Assembly (NCBI RefSeq): GCF_026625745.1
Contig: NZ_CP113061.1
Coordinates: 948,501 to 1,012,500 of the forward strand
Origin: Asticcacaulis sp. SL142
GTDB taxonomy: Bacteria > Pseudomonadota > Alphaproteobacteria > Caulobacterales > Caulobacteraceae
DNA: 64,000 nt
Direction: 5' to 3'
The notes below the pieces were generated by a model. The model worked only from the letters and a program-made list of their open reading frames with translations, was not told the origin of the DNA and did not search any database. A program made the position numbers and the translations under genes. This document shows positions 19,539 to 28,480 of the stretch, in pieces; position 1 is the stretch's first letter, and each line of letters opens with the position of its first letter.

Positions 19539-19757
19539 GATTACCCATTTCATTCAAAGCATCAGGCTTATATCGAATTGTACAGGGTAATGTTGTGAGT
19601 TGTGGCGCATGTTGTCGGTCGCAGACACACAACGCGCTATTCCGACCATCCCTGTTGTTTTTATAGGTGCATCAGCACCGCTTTCATCAAGGGATAGGCG
19701 ATAACCTAAAAGCTGTCAATACATTGGATAGACCAGTTTACTCCAAAAATAAAAAAT

Positions 19758-19768
19758 AGGCCTTACCA
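19758..19768. promoter_or_regulatory. Operator-like 11-mer, one mismatch
   Basis: AGGCCTTACCA, ten of eleven bases identical to the TGGCCTTACCA copies, in the 250-bp gap between the GntR gene and the DUF1080 operon. The rest of the gap shows nothing else I can name. Confidence 0.42.
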
Positions 19769-19791
19769 AAAACCAACGCGGATTTACGCTC

Positions 19792-20580
19792 TCAGGCCCC
19801 CATCTTCTGGGTACGATGAAGAACTCTCTGACGCTGCTGGTGTAGTTTTGAGCGCAAAGCATCGATCTCAGCGGTTTCGGTCGCATCCAGCACATAGTCG
19901 CGAACCTGCTCAAGGTGCATGCGCATGGCCTCCCGCGCCGCCATCGCATCATGGGCCGCCAAAGCGTTCAAAATGCTTTCGTGTTCATTAATACGCGCTG
20001 TAGCCCCGCCCCCTAAGGCGCGCGTCATTATCTGTGAAGCCAATGGCGAATTGCGCCGAAGATCCCACATTAATTCAACCGCTGCCGCCAGAGCGCTGTT
20101 ATTTGACATGGCCGCGATGCGCATGTGAAAACTGCGATCGGCCAGTTCACGAACCAAGGGATCACTATCCATCATCTCGGCAAGACATTGTTTTAAAAAA
20201 TCTATATCATCCGGCGTCGCGGTCTCTGCTGCCAGACCCGCCGCGGCGCCCTCAACGAAGATGCGCGCCTCCAGCAACTCAAAAGCGCCCACGCTCAGAT
20301 CGACAACCGCAGGCGTTGACGTTTCCACTATCGCACGGTTATCGCCATTTAAAACATAGATACCGGAACGGTCACGAATTTCGACAACCCCCATGATTTC
20401 AAGGGCAATCATAGCCTCACGGATTGTAGGTCGGCTGACGCCCAAGGTTTCCGCCAGATCACGTTCAGCTGGCAACTTACAACCAGGCACATATTCCCCC
20501 TCCTGGATTGCCGCGATCATCTTATCGGCCACACGCCGGTATAACCGATCAGGTTGAGGCGAGTTTTCGTGCATACTCAT
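19792..20580 (-). CDS. FadR-subfamily GntR transcriptional regulator (FCD domain)
   Basis: A 262-residue DNA-binding repressor or activator. The N-terminal winged helix (about 10-75) shows the GntR signature KLPAERDLAETLGVSRPTIREAMIALE; the C-terminal all-helical FCD effector domain (about 95-225) carries metal/ligand-type His residues in RSFHMRIAAMSNN and INEHESILNALAAHD. It lies between the TonB receptor at 20826-23786 and the DUF1080 operon, all on the same strand, and is the best candidate to control both in response to a sugar acid or similar ligand. FCD regulators typically bind TGGTNNNACCA- or GTATAC-centred palindromes; both types of word occur nearby. Confidence 0.92.
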   Translation of the reverse strand: MSMHENSPQPDRLYRRVADKMIAAIQEGEYVPGCKLPAERDLAETLGVSRPTIREAMIALEIMGVVEIRDRSGIYVLNGDNRAIVETSTPAVVDLSVGAFELLEARIFVEGAAAGLAAETATPDDIDFLKQCLAEMMDSDPLVRELADRSFHMRIAAMSNNSALAAAVELMWDLRRNSPLASQIMTRALGGGATARINEHESILNALAAHDAMAAREAMRMHLEQVRDYVLDATETAEIDALRSKLHQQRQRVLHRTQKMGA

Positions 20581-20612
20581 TAAAAATTACTCATGGTTTC
20601 ATGATAGCGGCA

Positions 20613-20629
20613 AAGTATTTTGTATACTT
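20613..20629. promoter_or_regulatory. Inverted repeat upstream of the GntR gene, possible autoregulatory operator
   Basis: AAGTAT and ATACTT form perfect 6-bp arms around 5 bases, with a TTGTATAC core, 33 bp upstream of the GntR start. The position and the GTATAC core fit self-regulation by a FadR-like protein, but this is inference. Confidence 0.4.
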
Positions 20630-20702
20630 CTACTCTACCCCTTACACGCAAGGCAAGCACCCGGCCAACTTATAGTGACGGCAGTTTCACATTGTTTTCA
20701 TC

Positions 20703-20730
20703 AAAAAAAACCGGCTCAATTAAGAGCCGG
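20703..20730 (-). terminator. Rho-independent terminator after the TonB receptor
   Basis: On the minus strand CCGGCTC and GAGCCGG form a 7-bp stem around a 6-base loop, followed by eight T residues. It lies between the stop of the receptor (20826) and the start of the GntR gene (20580) and separates the two transcripts. Confidence 0.92.
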
Positions 20731-20825
20731 GGAGTCCGAGTCCGGCTCGGACACAGGTCGCCGCCGCCTTACACAGATTAAACCAGGATCAAACTGTGTT
20801 GAGGCTGCGGCAAGCCCTGCCAGAT

Positions 20826-23786
20826 TTAGTACTGAGCGCGCCAGCCAAACAGGATGGTTGTGCCCGGACGCTGATAACCATAGGGCACGTTCTCAAAGCC
20901 AATATAGCTCTTGAAGCCCTGATTATCGACGTTGGTGACATCCAGTGTCAGGGTCTGATCAAAGCCAAAAGCCTTGAACTTATAAGCCCCCGACATATCG
21001 ATCTGGTGGCGTTCGGCCCCGTACCAGTTATAGGGCATGCTGTTGGGTGATGGCAGCAGGCCGGTCGTGGTTTCCCCTACCTTGGAGTAGCTGACCCGCA
21101 CCGAATAGGCGTCATGCTCATAGTAACCGGTCAGGTTATAGGTATATTCCGGAATACCCGTGGCCAGATTGGCCTGATCAAAGTCAAACTGTGTGTAGTT
21201 GAAGGTATAGCCAAGCCCGTCCAGCAGATTGTCGAGTGGCTGCACCCAGATAAATTCCTGCCCCGTCAGAACCAGTTTAAGATCGGAGTTCTGTGGGGTA
21301 GACAAGGTGATAACCGCCGAGTCTGCCAGTGACGGGTTCGCCGTCAGAGCCGCCACCGTTGTGCCCAGATTCACGGCCATCGATGTCTGCTGAGTGGGGC
21401 TAATGTTTTCATAGCCGATGCCCAGCGTACTGAATGGTACCTGAATATTTACGCGGCTGGTGTAGTTTTCGATTTCCTTGCGGAACCAGGTAAAGCCGAC
21501 ATAGCCGGTATCGCCGGTATAGTACTCACCGCCAATATCGAGGTTTTTAGAATAATAAGGTTTGAGGTTCGGGTTGCCCTGACTGGCGCTCTGGGCGGAC
21601 GGATCGCTGAAGCCCAGTTGAGACGACATATCCGACGGGTTGGCGCGGGTCATGGTTTTTGAGGCGGCAAAGCGGATATTCAGCTTTTCTGTGGCTTTTG
21701 CGACCACGTTGAAAGCCGGTAAGGCATCCTCATATTTACGATCCGTCGTAATATAAACGACCTGATTGTTGATAATCGACGGCGAGGTAATGGTTTGCTC
21801 TGTTTTTTGCAGGCGATAGCCAAAATTGGAGCGAATGGGTACCGTAAACAAGGTACCGTCATAGGACGCCATAAGGAAGGACGAGGTGATATCTTCCTCA
21901 ATATTGGTTGAACCAGCACCGTTAGAAGAATTGCCTGTAGTTACGTTACCGGGCGCGGCTACCAGTGCATTCAGATTAACGGCAGTGGATATCTTGTTGA
22001 AATCAGGGATGACCCATTTATCAAATCCCGCACCTGAGACCCCCGTCCCTTCGTAGACTGAACGCGACATCGGAGTCATATAATTTGACAGGCTGGAATC
22101 AGGTATCGCCGCCGTATAGGCGGTGCGCAAGGCTTCGGAATTATCACGGATATCCATTTCGCGGACGAATTTATCCGTAGCCCATCCTCCCTTGATCGTC
22201 CAGTCACCCAGGAACTTTGTCGCATTCAGGCGAATGGCAGAGGTTTCGACTTCACGCATGTCGCGCTGAAGCGTCATCTGGCTGGTAAAAGTACGCCAGC
22301 CGATTGTAGGGTCGTTCAGGTCGAGGCTCGACTGAATGGTCGGAATATCGTTACCCCCGTCATTGACATAGGTGGTCGTAGTCTCCACCTGGAATGGCGA
22401 GCGATATTTCAGATAAAGGGTGCGCCGTTCAAATTCAGACTCCATTCGCCCGACCTGGCCGTCAATGACCCAGGTATCGCTCGGATTCCATACGAAGCCG
22501 GCATTGACGCTGATGTACGAGGTTTCATCCAGATAGAAGTTGCTTTCCGAGAAAAAGCTCGAATTAGCAAAGGTGCCGGAAGTCACAACATTGTTGCTGT
22601 CAACTTCCATATTGATGGGGATCATGCCGCCGTTATAGTCATCGCCCGGTCCGGTGCCGCGAATGGCCCACATCATATTGGCCCTAAGGGCCTCACGTTC
22701 GGCCTGACCACCCAGGATATCGAGCGTAAACCTTAGATTATCCTCCGGACGGAACTCCAGCGCAATCAGCCCGACCTTGTTGGTCGTTTCGCCATCCAGA
22801 ATAGAGTTACGCCCAAGACGGGGCAGAATGGCGCCTTTGATCTGATCCGTCGTCAGACCGGGATTGAGCGCCAGCAGGCCGTTGAGATCCAGCGCCCCCG
22901 GCGTCAAACCATTGCCGGTGTAACCATAAACCGTATTACTGAATCTGAACTGGTTCGAGCCACCGGGATTAACCACCGCGCCGCCGCCAGGAAATTGTGC
23001 TGCCGGATCGCAACTCGTGCAAAAGTTGGCAAGGTTCGGATCGCCCCAACCGATGGTTTCAAAGCCGGCGGTGTAAATTTTACGATCCGTCTGGGTATAG
23101 CCGGCTAGAATGCCAAACTTGTCCCACGTCTTTGAAAACACGCCCGTAAAGCGCGGTGCCATCTCTTCGATGGAAGTATTGTAATTGCCCTGCGCTGCCA
23201 GAACGATATGGGTCCCCTTGCGATCAAACGGACGCGCATTTTGAACATTGACCGTACCGGCAATCCCGCCTTCGAGGGTTTCAGCGCTCGGGGTCTTGGA
23301 AACATCGACGCGGTTGAACAGCCCGGTCGGGAACATATCAAGGTCAACGCTGCGGTTTGGCGACGAGCCGGTAAAGCCGAAGTCAGACGCCACCATCACA
23401 CGGTTGCCGTTCATGGTCACCTGAGTGAAACTGCCCGGCAGCGCGCGTACCGAGACCTGTGTCCCCTCGCCGCTGAGAGCATCACGCTGAACGACCATGC
23501 CGGGAACGCGCTGCATGGATTCGGCCATGTTCAGATCAGGAAACTTGCCCAGATCCTCAGAGAAAATCGTCTCGGTAAAGTTAGTGGCATTTTTCTTAGC
23601 GTTGGTGGCACTGCGTAGTGACGCGCGGTATCCGGTGACAACTACGACCGTGGTGTCATCCTCTTCGGCGGCTACCGGAACGTCGGCATTCTGTGCATAA
23701 GCGCCGGCACCTGACAGGGCGGTCAGAACGGTTGCGCTCATCAGGGCGGCTTTGATGGTTTTGTGGCGTTGTGATAGGTTTGGCAC
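20826..23786 (-). CDS. TonB-dependent receptor, probably for a carbohydrate
   Basis: An outer-membrane active transporter of about 986 residues. It has a signal peptide (ALMSATVLTALSGAGAYAQ), a TonB-box-like start (TTVVVVTGYRASL), a plug (FPDLNMAESMQRVPGM, VSVRALPGSFTQVTMNGNRV) and a barrel that ends in WRAQY. The GYRASL...NAKK opening and AES.QRVPG plug resemble the receptor class that Caulobacterales and Xanthomonas use for plant-type sugars. The GTG at 23786 is chosen because AGGAGG lies 4 bases upstream; the longer frame from 23837 lacks a site. An exact TGGCCTTACCA lies 112 bp upstream, linking it to the GntR locus. Confidence 0.93.
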   Translation of the reverse strand: MPNLSQRHKTIKAALMSATVLTALSGAGAYAQNADVPVAAEEDDTTVVVVTGYRASLRSATNAKKNATNFTETIFSEDLGKFPDLNMAESMQRVPGMVVQRDALSGEGTQVSVRALPGSFTQVTMNGNRVMVASDFGFTGSSPNRSVDLDMFPTGLFNRVDVSKTPSAETLEGGIAGTVNVQNARPFDRKGTHIVLAAQGNYNTSIEEMAPRFTGVFSKTWDKFGILAGYTQTDRKIYTAGFETIGWGDPNLANFCTSCDPAAQFPGGGAVVNPGGSNQFRFSNTVYGYTGNGLTPGALDLNGLLALNPGLTTDQIKGAILPRLGRNSILDGETTNKVGLIALEFRPEDNLRFTLDILGGQAEREALRANMMWAIRGTGPGDDYNGGMIPINMEVDSNNVVTSGTFANSSFFSESNFYLDETSYISVNAGFVWNPSDTWVIDGQVGRMESEFERRTLYLKYRSPFQVETTTTYVNDGGNDIPTIQSSLDLNDPTIGWRTFTSQMTLQRDMREVETSAIRLNATKFLGDWTIKGGWATDKFVREMDIRDNSEALRTAYTAAIPDSSLSNYMTPMSRSVYEGTGVSGAGFDKWVIPDFNKISTAVNLNALVAAPGNVTTGNSSNGAGSTNIEEDITSSFLMASYDGTLFTVPIRSNFGYRLQKTEQTITSPSIINNQVVYITTDRKYEDALPAFNVVAKATEKLNIRFAASKTMTRANPSDMSSQLGFSDPSAQSASQGNPNLKPYYSKNLDIGGEYYTGDTGYVGFTWFRKEIENYTSRVNIQVPFSTLGIGYENISPTQQTSMAVNLGTTVAALTANPSLADSAVITLSTPQNSDLKLVLTGQEFIWVQPLDNLLDGLGYTFNYTQFDFDQANLATGIPEYTYNLTGYYEHDAYSVRVSYSKVGETTTGLLPSPNSMPYNWYGAERHQIDMSGAYKFKAFGFDQTLTLDVTNVDNQGFKSYIGFENVPYGYQRPGTTILFGWRAQY

Positions 23787-23897
23787 TTTTCCTCCTGAGT
23801 TCCGTTCGGAACTTCCCGTTTTATAATTAATGGGCATCTCTGCATGGGCAGAAAATACCGGTGCAGCCTATGAAAGGAATTACCAAGCGTCAAGCTC

Positions 23898-23908
23898 TGG
23901 CCTTACCA
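23898..23908. promoter_or_regulatory. Operator-like 11-mer upstream of TonB receptor
   Basis: Exact TGGCCTTACCA, 112 bp upstream of the receptor start at 23786. Confidence 0.5.
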
Positions 23909-24104
23909 ATAAGTAGACTGTGGCCTGACTTCAACACGTTTTGGTTGAAAATGTTACCAGTTACAAAAAAGGCAATATATATCAGAGGTTTAAATAAGTA
24001 ATATTAATAACCCGAAAATATTTAAACTGGCTTTTTCATTGCGTAGCTTGCTCTACAACCGTTGCACTACATGCTCCTCAGCAGATAGCGCAAAGAGAAA
24101 AGCT

Positions 24105-24135
24105 AAAAAAAAAAGCGCGGCTCGAAGCGCGCGCT
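24105..24135 (-). terminator. Terminator-like hairpin with T10 tract
   Basis: On the minus strand a GCGCGC-rich stem (arms AGCGCG and CGCGCT) is followed by ten T residues. No minus-strand gene ends close by; before island integration it would have lain about 420 bp downstream of tRNA-fMet. Confidence 0.6.
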
Positions 24136-24223
24136 CTGTATTCAGTTGCAGAAGCCATTACGTCTTACTCGCCGACAAATGCCACGTCAATCTGGCATGG
24201 CCAACGAACACGCCTGCAAATAT

Positions 24224-24234
24224 TGGTCTTACCT
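24224..24234. promoter_or_regulatory. Operator-like variant
   Basis: TGGTCTTACCT, a variant of the recurring 11-mer that is closer to the FadR-type TGGTNNNACC core. It lies 438 bp upstream of the receptor start, so its relevance is uncertain. Confidence 0.3.
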
Positions 24235-24399
24235 AATGACAGGGCATATTAAATTAGTCCGTGGCGGTCGAATACGGGCAAGGTGATTTCCATCCCTCGA
24301 CGTCGTAGTTAATTCTAAGGCTGTTACCGCACGTTTAGGCAAACCTGAAGTCTAAGTTCCGTTGTAGAGACGTACAGCTACATTGCCGACCTCGTGCTG

Positions 24400-24510
24400 A
24401 GGTGTCGCTAGAAGTGTAAACACTTTACCTTTTTGTAAGGATATCTGAGATGAAGACGGGGAATAGGTTTTCGGAGGCGTTCAAACAGGACGCGTTGGCG
24501 CCGTTGGATT
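24400..24510 (+). mobile_element. IS3-family 5' remnant (orfA start only)
   Basis: A short ORF beginning at 24450 reads MKTGNRFSEAFKQDALA, which resembles the N-terminus of IS3-family OrfA (basic start, RFSEEFKRDAV pattern), then stops being similar. The ~45 bp upstream resemble those upstream of the second remnant at 49812 (shared AGGTGT..CTAGAA.TGTA.AC.CTTT pattern). Only the left end of an element is left. It lies just outside the island boundary. Confidence 0.5.
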
Positions 24511-24519
24511 TGGACGCAG

Positions 24520-24543
24520 AAAAGCCTCCCGAAGGAGGCTTTT
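24520..24543. terminator. Bidirectional terminator, probably the ancestral tRNA-fMet terminator
   Basis: GCCTCC and GGAGGC form the stem with loop CGAA, flanked by A4 and T4 tracts that function in both directions. It lies 22 bp beyond the 3' end of the tRNA-fMet fragment at 24566, the place expected for the terminator of the tRNA transcript before the island inserted. Confidence 0.75.
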
Positions 24544-24557
24544 AATGTGATGATATT

Positions 24558-24609
24558 TTAATTTTGGTTGCGGGGGCCAGATTTGAACTGACGACCTTCA
24601 GGTTATGAG
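24558..24609. repeat. Left attachment site: 3' half of tRNA-fMet (att, copy 1)
   Basis: A 52-bp segment identical to 60595-60646. It contains the tRNA-fMet sequence from the anticodon loop to the CCA end plus 8 bp beyond. The 5' half of the tRNA is absent: after GGTTATGAG the sequence diverges (ATAGCC instead of CCTGAC). It is therefore not a functional tRNA but the remnant expected at one end of an element integrated into a tRNA 3' end. The integrase gene starts about 165 bp to the right. Confidence 0.93.
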
Positions 24610-24739
24610 ATAGCCAAATCGACATTTTTCTTTATCCGCACTCGTCCACACATGCCCGACATGTCGTTGTTTTATTTTATCTTTCTTGACATAAATCGCC
24701 ATCACGATACGCTCATGTCCACGCCTATTTTCCTCCAAG

Positions 24740-24761
24740 TGGTAGCTATTTGGTAGCTATT
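24740..24761. repeat. Tandem TGGTAGCTATT repeats, putative integrase arm-type sites (left)
   Basis: Two perfect tandem copies of TGGTAGCTATT end 13 bp before the integrase start. Similar paired copies with the same 11-bp period lie at 60512-60531 near the other attachment site. Paired direct repeats between the att core and the int gene are typical of arm-type binding sites of tyrosine integrases. Confidence 0.7.
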
Positions 24762-24774
24762 CGAGGTGCACGCC

Positions 24775-25937
24775 ATGACGAAATTGACCAAGCGGACCGT
24801 TGATGCCGCCCCTCTACAGGGGACTTCCTACTATGTCTGGGATGACCAACTGCGCGGATTCGGAGTCCGCGTCTGGCCTACGGGAAGGAGGTCTATCTCG
24901 TCAAGTGCCGGGTCAAAGGCCGCCAGCGCGTCATCACGCTGGGGCCGCATGGCCCGGTCACCGTCGATCAAGCCCGGAGCCGGGCCTATAACATTCTAGC
25001 TGAAGCCAAGAATGGTCGTGATCCGGCCTTTGAACTGGATCAGACCCGCAAGTCGCCGACGGTCAAAGCCTTATGCGAGCGCTTTATGCGCGACCATGTC
25101 AGGGTACGATGCAAGCCCCGCACGCGAGGGGAATATCAGCGCAACGTCGATATGTTTATCGTCCCACGCCTTGGCAGCCGTAAGGTGACGGATATCGCCC
25201 GAGCCGACATCGCTGAACTACACTGTGCGTTTAGTCATATCCCCTACCAAGCTAACCGAACGCTTGGCGTCCTGTCCGTGTTGTTCAACCTGGCAGAGGT
25301 GTGGAATATTCGTCCTGACGGCAGCAATCCTTGCCTACATGTGAAGAAATATCCTGAGAAGAAGCGCGCCCGCTTCCTGAGCACGGCAGAATACCAGTCA
25401 TTAGGTAAAGCCCTCAATGAAGCCGAGCAAAGCCGCTCTGAAACCCAGTCCGCCATCAATGCCATACGTCTTCTGATGTTGACCGGCTGTCGCCTCAACG
25501 AGATCATGACACTCAGGTGGGAAGACGTGTATTTAGCCGATTACGAACTGCGCCTACCGGATTCCAAGACCGGTGCTAAAACCGTCTACATTGGACAGGG
25601 CGTCGTTGATGTCCTGCTCAGGATCGAGCGCATCAACAGCAATCCCTATGTCATCGCAGGCAAGAATGAAGGCCGCCCCCTCACCGATCTGCAGCATCCC
25701 TGGCGTCGTATTCGTGCCGCCGCCGGATTAGATGATGTTCGCATTCACGATCTTCGCCATTCGTTTGCCAGCGGGGCGCTCGCTCTTGGGGAAGGCTTGC
25801 CCATGATCGGCAAGCTACTAGGCCACACGCAAGTTCAGACCACTTCCCGATACGCTCACCTGGCCAATGCGCCCATAAAGATGGCCGCCAGCCGGGTGGC
25901 CGACAGTATTAGCGAAGCGCTTGGGAATGGGTCATAA
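24775..25937 (+). pseudogene. P4-type tyrosine integrase with a one-base frameshift
   Basis: A site-specific recombinase that would integrate and excise the island at tRNA-fMet. The N-terminal arm-binding domain (KLTKRTVDAAPLQGTSYYVWDDQLRGFGVRVWPTG) is interrupted near 24885; adding one A to the AA run there (GGGAAGGAGG) restores the reading EVYLVKCRVKGRQRVITLGP and links it to the core-binding and catalytic domains. The catalytic residues are present: Arg in TGCRLNEIMTLRW, the HxxR box in IHDLRHSFASG, His in LLGHTQVQTTSRY and the nucleophile Tyr in RYAHL. ATG 24775 is preferred because GAGG lies 8 bases upstream. Either inactivated or affected by a sequencing error. Confidence 0.9.
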
Positions 25938-26046
25938 GTTGACAACGGCGCCTGAGTGCCATTCAAGCACTTCGCACCCTGAAGGCGACATTCGGCGGCT
26001 CCGTCAAGATCCCATTAGCGGCATTCATTCCCGAAACCTAAAAGTG

Positions 26047-26404
26047 TTAACGAGGCTGTAGCGCACTAAAGTGAAAGCCCATCATCTCTACCTCCGAAAG
26101 GTGCTGAGAGACACCATCATTTTGCAATGAAGCAATCAGCATGTTGTCAAGACATGTCGCCATGTTTGCTTCACGCTCTTGCTCATCTAGAATCAGGGAA
26201 AACCGCGACTTTGGCCACCAAATATCTGGCAAATAGTGCTTCACCATCAAATAGCAGAAAGTTTTCGGCGATAATTTCCGAGCGGAACACCACCGATCCT
26301 GACCTGACATCCCAATATGAAAATGTGCGCCGGGCGAATGACTCTCTGCCCGCCATCACACTATTTAAATATTTGTTTTTACTATTCATTTTACGATACC
26401 TCAC
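26047..26404 (-). pseudogene. Possible degraded ORF of unknown function
   Basis: Two overlapping minus-strand frames each look partly protein-like: one ends VVFRSEIIAENFLLFDGEALF and the next continues EQEREANMATCLDNMLIASL to a stop at 26047. A frameshift near 26190 would join them. I recognise no family. The stretch between the integrase and 26743 otherwise holds no gene I can support and may be eroded island DNA. Confidence 0.22.
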
Positions 26405-26703
26405 CCAAACCCTAGCATTGACCCCAGCGGTTTTGGGGGTTTCTTACGGATTTGAGCGGATATTTCTGGACTCCGGTGTGTACACGGCCCATGGCCGGTC
26501 TTACCGCGCACCTCGATCTCAAGGATTTCTTCGCCGGTGTCATGGCAGTTGCTGATAATTCCAGCGATGGGCGTCTGGGGCCGCCTTTGCGCCCGCGCCC
26601 GTGGCCTTATAGAGTTGCGTATACTCCTCACCCTTAAACCACGACCGATAGATCACTTTCCTCTGTTTCTTGGAGGGCGGCGATAGGATCGGCATCGCCG
26701 CGA

Positions 26704-26725
26704 GCTTGGCTTGGCTTGGCTTGGC
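26704..26725. repeat. Short tandem repeat (GCTTG)4
   Basis: Four perfect GCTTG units followed by GC, about 20 bp downstream of the stop of the Skp-like gene. A possible slippage site outside any gene I can identify. Confidence 0.8.
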
Positions 26726-26743
26726 GTATCCTACTCGCGAAGC

Positions 26744-27358
26744 CTAGGTGCCATTTCTGGAGGTTCCACTCGGCAGAGTTTCCCGCTCAAACGTTAATGT
26801 GGTAATTTTTGCATCAAGACTGCGAACGACGTCTGAGGTTAGGTCATTCGTAAAATTACCTCCCAGCACTGTGTTACGATCAATCAGCAGACCGCACGCT
26901 CTTTTTTTATAAACCTCGGCAATTACGGGCTGAGCTTCCACCGAAATCATTTCCATAACCTTAGTGCGGGTGAGTTCAATTTCACGCGAACGTGTGGTCG
27001 TTTTCGTTTGAATAGCCTGGACTTTAGGCTGTAGTGCGGCCTCACGCGCCTTAACCTGTTCAGGTTTCAGCTTTGCCGCCTCAGCCTGCAGTCCCCGGAA
27101 TTCGGCTTCAACCGGCTTACGGTCAGCTTCAATTTCTGACTGAGCGGCATCGGCCAACTGTTTCAGGCGGGCTGAAACAGCTATGCCGACCTTGCTATTG
27201 GCAAATACCGCCTCACGAGACAGCATACACAGCCCAGATGGGGGCGTCCCCCCAAGACCTTGGTCCTTTGTAGTATTCTGCGCCAATAAAGGGGTTGCAC
27301 ATGTAGCCCCCCCCAGCGCCAGGATAACGATAAAAACCGGGAAAAGACGTGGTTTCAT
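26744..27358 (-). CDS. OmpH/Skp-like periplasmic chaperone
   Basis: A 204-residue protein with a signal peptide (FPVFIVILALGGATCATPLLAQ) and the OmpH/Skp layout: a conserved start of the body (LCMLSREAVFANSKVGIAVSARLKQL), a long charged coiled-coil arm (about residues 70-140, rich in Glu, Lys, Ala and Gln) and a returning C-terminal strand (CGLLIDRNTVL). Skp-like proteins hold unfolded outer-membrane proteins in the periplasm. At the end of the two-partner secretion operon it may be a dedicated chaperone for the giant exoprotein or its TpsB partner. It starts 5 bp after the SapC-like gene. Confidence 0.85.
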   Translation of the reverse strand: MKPRLFPVFIVILALGGATCATPLLAQNTTKDQGLGGTPPSGLCMLSREAVFANSKVGIAVSARLKQLADAAQSEIEADRKPVEAEFRGLQAEAAKLKPEQVKAREAALQPKVQAIQTKTTTRSREIELTRTKVMEMISVEAQPVIAEVYKKRACGLLIDRNTVLGGNFTNDLTSDVVRSLDAKITTLTFERETLPSGTSRNGT

Positions 27359-27363
27359 GGCTC

Positions 27364-28194
27364 TCAGCCTTTCTTACTTTTGGCGTTAGTGATTGGTTCG
27401 CTTAGGGTCTGACGTCGTGCGCTGTTGCGTTTCATAAGATTTGAAAACCGCTCCAGTGAGGCCAGATGGAAGCTGATCAGGCCAAGCCAGCCCTTGCGAT
27501 GCCAGTCAACGATCACATGGTCGTCAAGCTTGGAAAAACGCTCGGCATCGACAATGCAAAAACCATCAATGCCTAAAATTTTACCGTCCGGCAAGGTAAG
27601 GTCGGCACGTCGATCTACCAGAATATCCTGTGCTTTTAAGGCCTCACTAAAAGCTTGGGTTGCCAATGCTTCTCTGTGAAACGCCTCGCAATAGTCCATG
27701 ACCTGTCGCGTGAAAGATGACGGTTCGTCAAGATCGAACAAGGCAACGCCATCTTCGCAAGCCGGGTCTTTTACCAAACGTTCACTTTCGGTATCCACGA
27801 CCATGGCGAAGCCTTTATCGTCTTCCAATCGTATCGTGCTAAATGGATAGCGTCGGACATAGGCGGGGATATAGGCATGGTCTTCCCACATCCCGTCTGA
27901 CACAAACAGGTTCTGCCGCTCAAGCCCCAGTAAAGCCAGCGGTGCCGCCGTTGATTGCGCGAACAACAGAGGATAATCGCGCACCACTAAGGCAAATTCG
28001 CTCAAAGTAACCGGGATATAAGCCGTATCGGCTGCAAATCCCACATTGCCTTCCCTTAATCGCCAGTGTCCATGCAACTGCGCCGACAAAGGCTGAGGAT
28101 TTTTGTAAAACAACGCAAGGTTGGCCACAGCGGTCGATTTGCTCGTCTGGGGTTCAGCCTTGGCAGGGTCGGGTTTAACTCTGGTTTCAGACAT
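27364..28194 (-). CDS. SapC-family protein
   Basis: A 276-residue protein of the SapC family, named from the S-layer-associated Campylobacter protein, whose biochemical role is unclear. Typical features are YKNPQPLSAQLHGHWRLR near the start, YIPVTLSEFALVVRDYPLLF, LLGLERQNLFV, YIPAYVRRYPF and the acidic VALFDLDEPSS segment. There is no signal peptide, so it is probably cytoplasmic or exported by a non-Sec route. It lies directly downstream of the giant exoprotein gene, so the association of SapC proteins with large surface proteins holds here as well. Confidence 0.87.
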   Translation of the reverse strand: MSETRVKPDPAKAEPQTSKSTAVANLALFYKNPQPLSAQLHGHWRLREGNVGFAADTAYIPVTLSEFALVVRDYPLLFAQSTAAPLALLGLERQNLFVSDGMWEDHAYIPAYVRRYPFSTIRLEDDKGFAMVVDTESERLVKDPACEDGVALFDLDEPSSFTRQVMDYCEAFHREALATQAFSEALKAQDILVDRRADLTLPDGKILGIDGFCIVDAERFSKLDDHVIVDWHRKGWLGLISFHLASLERFSNLMKRNSARRQTLSEPITNAKSKKG

Positions 28195-28252
28195 ACTATT
28201 TTCTTTCAGATTTATTCCGGAGCCGTCAGTGCGACGGCTCCGGACTTAATTT

Positions 28253-28480
28253 TCAACTATGAAGCTTCTTCAGCATGAGGGTGCGTGGCCCTACGCGAAC
28301 CGCCGTAAGCCCCTGATTGTACAGCAGCTTTTCAAGCGCCTCAGCGACCGTCATGCGTCCGCGCAAAGCCGGAGCCATGCGTTGTTTCAGGATCGCTGAG
28401 TCATAAAGGATATTGAAACCAGACGCCTCGCCAATGGCGCGCACCGCCTCATCGAGCATTTGCGGTGCGATCTTGAATTC
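28253..28480 (-). other. STN domain at the C-terminus of the TpsA exoprotein
   Basis: Residues about 4170-4244. Pattern: FKIAPQMLDEAVRAIGEASG, NILYDSAILKQRMAPALRG, MTVAEALEKLLYNQGLTAVR and TLMLKKL, matching the STN layout seen in the receptor at 7467-10550 (LDTALRLLAQQG, ILFSGDRVAGQRSRAVKG, LTGTGLEVRRV, TLIVV). In FecA-type systems this fold contacts the periplasmic part of FecR. Confidence 0.85.

Noticed and set aside
24566..24609. A second tRNA-fMet gene
   Set aside because: Only the 3' half is present; acceptor and D arms do not exist, so it is an attachment-site remnant.
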